In this document: positions 59,152 to 64,000 of the stretch, one piece after another
Layout: each line of letters begins with the position of its first letter
How positions within the stretch are numbered: position 1 is the stretch's first letter
Assembly: GCF_032121415.1 (NCBI RefSeq)
Contig: NZ_CP135079.1
Coordinates: 1,240,001 to 1,304,000 of the forward strand
Origin: Streptomyces parvus
GTDB lineage: Bacteria > Actinomycetota > Actinomycetes > Streptomycetales > Streptomycetaceae
Direction: 5' to 3'
DNA length: 64,000 nt
Notes under the pieces: model-generated
What the model was told of the DNA's origin: nothing
Databases searched by the model: none
Seen by the model: only the letters and a program-made list of their open reading frames with translations
Program-made: the position numbers and the translations under genes

Positions 59152-59169
59152 TGTTCGGTATTCTGAACA
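59152..59169. promoter_or_regulatory. Candidate IclR operator
   Basis: TGTTC-N8-GAACA (59152-59156 and 59165-59169) is an inverted repeat in the AT-richer divergent promoter region between the aldehyde dehydrogenase and IclR genes. IclR-family regulators bind palindromes of this size near the promoters they share with their targets. Confidence 0.4.
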
Positions 59170-59296
59170 GAGTTCCTGATCGTGAATGTGCTGAGACTCT
59201 ATTTCCGGGCGTTCCGAGTTGGCAATCGTGTGGCGGCTTTTCGGACGGCGACGCGGACGAGAAGTCGATGAGCTGGAGAAGAAGGGGGCGTGGGCG

Positions 59297-60067
59297 ATGT
59301 CGGTCGCCGAGTCCGGTGGGGCACAGGTCAAGTCCGCGGTACGGACCGTGGAGCTCCTCGAATACTTCGCGGGGCGGCCCGGCATGCACTCGCTGGCCGC
59401 CGTCCAGGAGGCGGTCGGCTACCCCAAGTCCAGCCTCTACATGCTGCTGCGCACCCTGGTGGAACTGGGCTGGGTCGAGACGGACGCGACGGGCACCCGG
59501 TACGGGATCGGTGTCCGCGCCCTGCTGGTCGGCACCTCGTACATCGACGGCGACGAGGTCGTGGCCGCCGCGCGGCCGACGCTGGACCGGCTGTCCGACG
59601 ACACCACGGAGACCATCCACCTGGCCCGCCTCGACGGGACGAACGTGGTCTACCTCGCGACCCGGCAGTCCCAGCACTATCTGCGCCCCTTCACCCGGGT
59701 CGGCCGCCGGCTGCCCGCGCACTCCACCTCGCTGGGCAAGGCCCTGCTGGCCACCCACAGCGACGAGCAGGTCCGCAAGATGCTGCCCGAGACGCTGCCC
59801 GCGCTGACCGAACACACCATCACGGACCGCGAGAAGCTCATCGAGGAGCTGCGGCTGGTCCGCGAGCAGGGGTACGCGGTGGACCGCGAGGAGAACACCC
59901 TCGGCCTGCGCTGCTTCGGTGTGGCGATCCCCTACCGGACGCCCGCCCGGGACGCGATCAGCTGCTCGGTGCCGGTCGCCCGGCTCACCCCGGGCCACGA
60001 ACAGATGGTGAAGGACGCCCTGTTCGACGCCCGGGACCGGCTCTCCCTCGCGACGCGGCGGCTCTGA
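59297..60067 (+). CDS. IclR family transcriptional regulator
   Basis: The 256-residue protein has an IclR winged helix-turn-helix at about 10-75 (VKSAVRTVELLEYFAGRPGMHSLAAVQEAVGYPKSSLYMLLRTLVELGWVETDATGTRYGIG) and the C-terminal ligand domain at about 80-255 (AHSTSLGKALLATHSDEQVRKML ... CFGVAIPYRTPARDAISCSVP). It is divergent from the aldehyde dehydrogenase gene and likely controls it; the ligand may be a sugar acid. The ATG at 59297 follows GAAGGGGGC; upstream in-frame starts are poorer. A hairpin follows the gene. Confidence 0.87.
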   Translation: MSVAESGGAQVKSAVRTVELLEYFAGRPGMHSLAAVQEAVGYPKSSLYMLLRTLVELGWVETDATGTRYGIGVRALLVGTSYIDGDEVVAAARPTLDRLSDDTTETIHLARLDGTNVVYLATRQSQHYLRPFTRVGRRLPAHSTSLGKALLATHSDEQVRKMLPETLPALTEHTITDREKLIEELRLVREQGYAVDREENTLGLRCFGVAIPYRTPARDAISCSVPVARLTPGHEQMVKDALFDARDRLSLATRRL

Positions 60068-60124
60068 TGACCGGGGGTTCGCCCGGGCCCGGGGCGAGGA
60101 GACCGACGAGGTGCCGGTGACGCT

Positions 60125-60150
60125 CCGCGGGTAGCGCCTTCGACCCGCGG
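60125..60150 (+). terminator. Hairpin between the IclR and PBP genes
   Basis: CCGCGGGT (60125-60132) and ACCCGCGG (60143-60150) form a perfect 8-bp stem with a 10-nt loop, 57 nt after the IclR stop. It may end that transcript. Confidence 0.5.
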
Positions 60151-60282
60151 GGCCTCCCGCTCGGGCGGAGCCGCTCGGCGCCGCGCGCCGGTGGGAGGAC
60201 AGCTCGCGCGCCGGGTGAGAAAACGGTGAGAAGCGGCACGATCGGGAACGGCCGGAACGAGCCCGCTCGTCCCTCCAGCGGG

Positions 60283-61734
60283 ATGAACAAGACAATCAGG
60301 CGCGCTTCGGTCTTCTGCCTGCTCATGGTGCTCGCCCTGCTGGTGCGGGCCACCTGGGTGCAGGGCTACGAGGCCAAGGCGCTCGCAGACGACGAGCACA
60401 ACCGGCGGAACACCATCGCGCAGTACGCGCAGCCGCTCGGGGACATCATCGTGGCCGGTTCGCCGGTCACCGGATCGAAGGGGACCAGTGGTGGCGACCT
60501 CCGGTACCAGCGCACGTACACCCAGGGCGAGCTGTACGCGGCCGTCACCGGCTACAGCTCGCAGGCGTACGGGGCGACCCAGCTCGAAGGCATCCACAGC
60601 GACGTCCTGGACGGCACGGACGACCGGCTGAAGAACCCGAAGGACCTGATCACCGGCGGGCAGGCGAAGCCCGGCAACGTCCTCACCACGATCGATCCGG
60701 GTGTCCAGAGGGCGGCGTACGAGGCGCTCGGCGACGACAAGGGCGCGGCGGTGGCGATCGACCCGAAGACCGGCCGGATCCTCGGCGTGGTCTCGACCCC
60801 CTCGTACGACCCCTCGAAGATCAGCGGGACGACGGACGGCGACGCCTGGCAGAAGCTGCTGGAGGACCCGGACAAGCCGCTGGTGAACCGGGCGCTGCGG
60901 CAGCCGCTGGCGCCCGGCTCCACGTTCAAGCTGGTGGTGGCCGCGGCCGCGCTGGAGAACCGGCTCTACGGCTCGGTCGACGAGCGCACCGACAGCCCCG
61001 ACCCGTACACCCTGCCCGGCACCAGCACGGTCCTGCGCAACGAGAACGCCTCCGCCCCCTGCGAGAACGCGACCCTGCGCACCGCGCTCCAGTACTCCTG
61101 CAACAACGTCTTCGCGAAGGCGGCTGCGGACCTCGGCCAGGACAAGGTCAAGGAGATGGCGGACGCGTTCGGGTTCGGCACCGAGAAGCTGGACGTCCCG
61201 GTGCGGGCGGCGGAGAGCGTGTATCCGACCGGGATGGACAAGGCGCAGACTGCGCTGACGGGGATCGGCCAGTTCGAGGTCACCGCGACCCCGCTCCAGA
61301 TGGCGATGGTCACCTCGGCGCTGGCCAACGGCGGTGAGCTCGCCGCGCCGCACATGGTCTCGTCCGTGACCGACGGGGACGGCAGCGTGCTGGAGGAGAC
61401 CGAGGACGGCGACACGAAGCGCGTGGTGGAGGAGGAGACCGCCGAGCAGCTCCGCAGCGCGATGGTGACCGTGGTCGAGGAGGGCACCGGCGCCAACGCC
61501 CGGATCGCCGGGGCCGAGGTCGGCGGGAAGACGGGCACGGCGCAGAACGGCGTGGACAACAGCAACACCCCGTACGCCTGGTTCACCTCCTACGCGAAGG
61601 ACGACAGCAGCGGCAAGGAGGTCGCGGTCGCGGTGATCGTCGAGGACTCCGGCTCGGCACGCTCCGAGGTCAGCGGCAACGGGCTGGCCGCACCGATCGC
61701 CCAGAAGATGATGAAGGCGGCGCTGGAGCGGTGA
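60283..61734 (+). CDS. Class B penicillin-binding protein (PbpA-type transpeptidase)
   Basis: The 483-residue protein has an N-terminal membrane anchor (ASVFCLLMVLALLVRATWV), a short PBP-dimer domain (DDEHNRRNTIAQYAQPLGDIIVAG) and a transpeptidase domain with S213-T-F-K (SxxK), S272-C-N (SxN) and K416-T-G (KTG). It cross-links peptidoglycan. The sequence type is that of PbpA of the pbpA-rodA operon, but here no RodA/FtsW gene is adjacent, so it is probably an extra copy used at a particular growth stage. The ATG at 60283 has GGG only weakly upstream. Confidence 0.9.
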   Translation: MNKTIRRASVFCLLMVLALLVRATWVQGYEAKALADDEHNRRNTIAQYAQPLGDIIVAGSPVTGSKGTSGGDLRYQRTYTQGELYAAVTGYSSQAYGATQLEGIHSDVLDGTDDRLKNPKDLITGGQAKPGNVLTTIDPGVQRAAYEALGDDKGAAVAIDPKTGRILGVVSTPSYDPSKISGTTDGDAWQKLLEDPDKPLVNRALRQPLAPGSTFKLVVAAAALENRLYGSVDERTDSPDPYTLPGTSTVLRNENASAPCENATLRTALQYSCNNVFAKAAADLGQDKVKEMADAFGFGTEKLDVPVRAAESVYPTGMDKAQTALTGIGQFEVTATPLQMAMVTSALANGGELAAPHMVSSVTDGDGSVLEETEDGDTKRVVEEETAEQLRSAMVTVVEEGTGANARIAGAEVGGKTGTAQNGVDNSNTPYAWFTSYAKDDSSGKEVAVAVIVEDSGSARSEVSGNGLAAPIAQKMMKAALER

Positions 61735-61813
61735 ACGAGCCCCCGGAACCTACGATCCCGGCCGGCGCCCAGGCCGCGTCGGCGGGGGTCGCGCGGACGG
61801 TGGTGTACGACGG

Positions 61814-62974
61814 TCAGCGCCCCGCCGCCCCCGCGGCGAACGGGATGTCCGCGCCGCCGCCCGCGCGCACCGGGCCCCCGGGGTGCGCCCAGAGGCCCGC
61901 CGCGGCCAGCCGGGGCAGCACGCCCTCGCCGAACCAGTACGCCTCCTCCAGGTGCGGGTACCCGGAGAGCACGAACTCGTCGATGCCCAGGGCGTGGTAC
62001 TCCCGGATGCGGTCCGCCACCTCCGTATGGCTGCCGACCAATGCCGTGCCCGCGCCGCCCCGGACCAGCCCGATGCCGGCCCACAGGTTCGGGTGGATCT
62101 CCAGACCGTCCCGGCCGCCCCCGTGCAGCTCCAGCATCCGCCGTTGCCCCTCGGACTCGCTGCGGGCGAGGCCCTCCTGGACCGCCCGCACGGTGGCCGG
62201 GTCGAAGCCCGCGAGCAGCCGGTCCGCCTCCGCCCAGGCCGCCTCGGAGGTGTCGCGGGTGATCACATGGAGCCGGATGCCGAACCGTACGGTACGGCCC
62301 TGCTCGGCGGCGAGGGACCGGATCCGGGCGATCTTCTCCGCGACCTGGGCGGGCGGCTCGCCCCAGGTGAGGTAGACGTCCGCGCGGCGGGCGGCGACGC
62401 GTGCGGCGGCCGGGGAGGAGCCGCCGAAGTAGACCTCCGGCACGGGGTCGGGGAGCTGGGCGAGCCGGGCCTGCTCGACGTGCAGGTGCTCGCCCCGGAG
62501 GTCGACGGTCTTGCCGTCCCACAGCTGCCGGACGATCTCCAGGAATTCTCCGGTGCGCGCGTAACGGGCGTCCTTGTCGAGGAAGTCCCCGTAGGCGCGC
62601 TGCTCATGGCTCTCGCCGCCGGTGACGACGTTCAGCAGCAGCCGGCCGCCGGTCTGCCGCTGAAAGGTGGAGGCCATCTGCGCGGCGAGGGTCGGCGAGA
62701 CGAAGCCGGGGCGGAAGGCGACGAGGAACTTCAGCCGTTCCGTGTGCTGGCCGACCATCGCGGTGGTCAGCCAGGCGTCCTCGCACCAGGCCCCGGTCGG
62801 GGTGAGCGCCCCGGTGAAGCCCAGGTCCTCGGCGGCCCGGGCGATCTGGGCGAGGTAGCGGACCGTCGGCGGGCGGTCGCCGCCGGCCGCCGTGACCGGG
62901 GTGCCGTGGCCGCCGCCGACGACATGGCGGCTGTCGCCGTTGGTGGGCAGGAACCAGTGGAAGGTCAGGGACAT
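61814..62974 (-). CDS. LLM class flavin-dependent monooxygenase (SsuD-like)
   Basis: The 386-residue protein matches the FMNH2-dependent alkanesulfonate monooxygenase branch of the luciferase-like family: FHWFLPTNGDSRHV near the start, RYLAQIARAAEDLGFTGALTPTG, FLVAFRPGFVSPTLAAQMAS, RLLLNVVTGGESHEQRAYGD, LHGGGRDGLEIHPNLWAG and DEFVLSGYPHLEEAYWFGEGVLPRL. It releases sulfite from organosulfur compounds. The next gene upstream (63001) is an acyl-CoA-dehydrogenase-like enzyme ending 26 nt before it, a pair typical of sulfur starvation operons. The C-terminal 30 residues are Gly/Ala-rich. Confidence 0.88.
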   Translation of the reverse strand: MSLTFHWFLPTNGDSRHVVGGGHGTPVTAAGGDRPPTVRYLAQIARAAEDLGFTGALTPTGAWCEDAWLTTAMVGQHTERLKFLVAFRPGFVSPTLAAQMASTFQRQTGGRLLLNVVTGGESHEQRAYGDFLDKDARYARTGEFLEIVRQLWDGKTVDLRGEHLHVEQARLAQLPDPVPEVYFGGSSPAAARVAARRADVYLTWGEPPAQVAEKIARIRSLAAEQGRTVRFGIRLHVITRDTSEAAWAEADRLLAGFDPATVRAVQEGLARSESEGQRRMLELHGGGRDGLEIHPNLWAGIGLVRGGAGTALVGSHTEVADRIREYHALGIDEFVLSGYPHLEEAYWFGEGVLPRLAAAGLWAHPGGPVRAGGGADIPFAAGAAGR

Positions 62975-63000
62975 CTGTTCTCTCCGCGGGGGACGGGGGT

Positions 63001-64000
63001 TCAGAGCAGGCCGTGGCGGGGCGGGCGGGCGCCGTTCAGGACGTACCGCCCGAGGTGCTGGATCTTCCAGCGCGCCGGGTCGTGCAAGGTGTGGGTACGG
63101 GCGTCGCGCCAGTGCCGGTGCAGGTTGAGGCCGTCGAGGGCGGCGCGCGTCCCGGACACCTCGAACAGCGCGTCGGCGATCTCCAGCGCCGTGCTCCCCG
63201 AGTACGCCTTCGCCGCCGCGACCGCGATCGACGCCTCGGCGGCGCTGTCGTCGTCAAGGGCGGCGCGTGCGGTGTCCACGGCACGCGCGGCAGTGGCGAG
63301 CAGGGCGTCGGCGGCCCGGTGGCGCAGGGCCAGTTCGCCGAAGCGCTGGACGAGGAGGGGGTCCTCGGCAGCGGTCTCGTACCCGCTCTCGAACCAGGGC
63401 CGGCTCCGCGTCGTCACGAAACCGACCGCCTCGGCCAGCGCGCCCGCCGCGATCCCCGCGTCGATGGCGGCGTGCAGCAACTGGGCCAGCGCACCGTGGA
63501 GTTGGGGTCCGGTGAAGGTGAGATGGTGCGGGACGACATGAGCCGCGGGAACCACGACGTCCGCCAGTTCGACCGTGCCGCTCGCCGTGGTCCGCTGGCC
63601 CATGCCGTCCCAGTCGTCGGTGACGGTGAGGCCGGGCGCGTCGGCGGGGACGTACGCGACATGGAGCAGCTCGTCGTCGGCGCGGGCGAGGACGGGGATC
63701 CAGTCGGCGAAGAGGGCCCCTGTGGAGTAGTTCTTCACCCCGGTCAGGCGGTACGAGCCGTCGCCCGCGGCCACCAGCCGGGTGCGGATGTCCTGGAGGT
63801 GCTTGGTCCCGGCCTCGGACTGGGCGTTGCCGAAGCGCCTGCCGGCCAGCACCTCCGCGAAGAAGAACGCCCGTTGCTCCGGACTGCCCTGCTGCCGCAG
63901 GACGTTGACGTACGCGAAGTGGCTCTGCGGGATCTGCGCCAGGCTCGCGTCGGCGGAGGCGAGCAGCCGGAAGACCTCGGCGAGGGTGACCGCGGAGACG
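63001..64000 (-). CDS. Acyl-CoA dehydrogenase-like monooxygenase, SfnB/DszC type (5' end outside)
   Basis: The frame is open to the right edge, so about 332 C-terminal codons are present and the start lies beyond 64000. The visible part has the acyl-CoA dehydrogenase middle and C-terminal domains: LAQIPQSHFAYVNVL, LAGRRFGNAQSEAG, RLTGVKNYSTGALFADWIPVLA, DDWDGMGQRTTASGTVELADVVVP, and ALEIADALFEVSGTRAALDGLNLHRHWRDARTHTLHDPARWK. The HRHWRDARTHTLHDP ending is typical of DszC/SfnB-type flavin enzymes that oxidise sulfones or thiophenes. It is probably the upstream partner of the SsuD-like monooxygenase. Confidence 0.82.
   Translation of the reverse strand, partial: VSAVTLAEVFRLLASADASLAQIPQSHFAYVNVLRQQGSPEQRAFFFAEVLAGRRFGNAQSEAGTKHLQDIRTRLVAAGDGSYRLTGVKNYSTGALFADWIPVLARADDELLHVAYVPADAPGLTVTDDWDGMGQRTTASGTVELADVVVPAAHVVPHHLTFTGPQLHGALAQLLHAAIDAGIAAGALAEAVGFVTTRSRPWFESGYETAAEDPLLVQRFGELALRHRAADALLATAARAVDTARAALDDDSAAEASIAVAAAKAYSGSTALEIADALFEVSGTRAALDGLNLHRHWRDARTHTLHDPARWKIQHLGRYVLNGARPPRHGLL

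Noticed and set aside
61731..62375. Plus-strand ORF starting in the PBP stop codon (GTGA)
   Set aside because: Only the first 27 codons are outside the SsuD-like gene; the rest is antisense to a well-supported monooxygenase and shows no domain.
1..64000. tRNA or rRNA genes, CRISPR arrays, insertion sequences, prophage, attachment sites
   Set aside because: I looked for cloverleaf ends, spaced repeats, transposase or integrase motifs and found none; composition is even throughout.

Overview
The window is a high-GC (about 72 %) stretch of Streptomyces chromosome. The evidence is the codon bias, the frequent GTG/TTG starts, the ATGA/GTGA stop-start overlaps and the gene order. The order fabG-fabI, tldD-tldE, tyrS, moaA, an Asp23 cluster, gbn, pit, the cobalamin genes, an LAETG protein, ectABCD and a lone PBP matches, from memory, the SCO18xx region of S. 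coelicolor. I see no prophage, insertion sequence, CRISPR array, rRNA or tRNA. It is ordinary core chromosome with interesting regulatory and junction structure.

Layout. 1-9 kb: a truncated CynX/NimT-type transporter divergent from a FadR-type GntR regulator, a small secreted protein, the fatty-acid reductases FabG-FabI (same order as mycobacterial mabA-inhA), the TldD/TldE protease pair, TyrS, and small membrane or zinc-binding proteins. 9-21 kb: MoaA, a DUF485/acetate-symporter pair, a secreted subtilase, a lysoplasmalogenase-like and a sterol-desaturase-like membrane protein, a DEDDh exonuclease with BRCT domain, SURF1, a GH15 enzyme and an atypical SDR. 21-25 kb: a tightly overlapping Asp23/AmaP/DUF6286 envelope-stress operon with a divergent low-complexity gene. 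25-33 kb: enoyl-CoA hydratase, the nucleoid protein Gbn, an ABC-F ATPase with a candidate leader peptide, a neutral zinc metallopeptidase, a VOC protein, an alpha/beta hydrolase and a class II aldolase. 33-44 kb: the Pit phosphate transporter with a PHO box, then a cobalamin riboswitch and cbiB-cobQ-chelatase-cobO-cobB, a ZIP transporter, and a CobE/CbiG domain fused to a CobC-like PLP enzyme. 44-51.5 kb: an LAETG surface protein, an amidohydrolase, a PLP enzyme and the complete ectoine/5-hydroxyectoine operon ectABCD. 51.6-64 kb: accessory metabolism (VOC-MDMPI fusion, old yellow enzyme with MarR, DsbA-like protein, aldehyde dehydrogenase with IclR, a penicillin-binding protein) and the start of a sulfur-scavenging flavin monooxygenase / acyl-CoA-dehydrogenase-like pair running off the right edge.

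Most convergent gene pairs and operon ends carry long perfect GC-rich hairpins without T-tracts, the usual Streptomyces terminator form. Several genes appear to be leaderless, with a TAnnnT box 6-8 nt before the start codon. The most unusual observations are: two operon junctions (tldD-tldE and cbiB-cobQ) in which the stop/start sequence is duplicated, so that a micro-ORF bridges the genes by ATGA overlaps on both sides; a set of phased CCGACC-loop hairpins, one pair showing compensatory changes, between ectA and ectB; a leader ORF linking the cobalamin riboswitch to cbiB; and a 7-codon candidate leader peptide ahead of the ABC-F gene.
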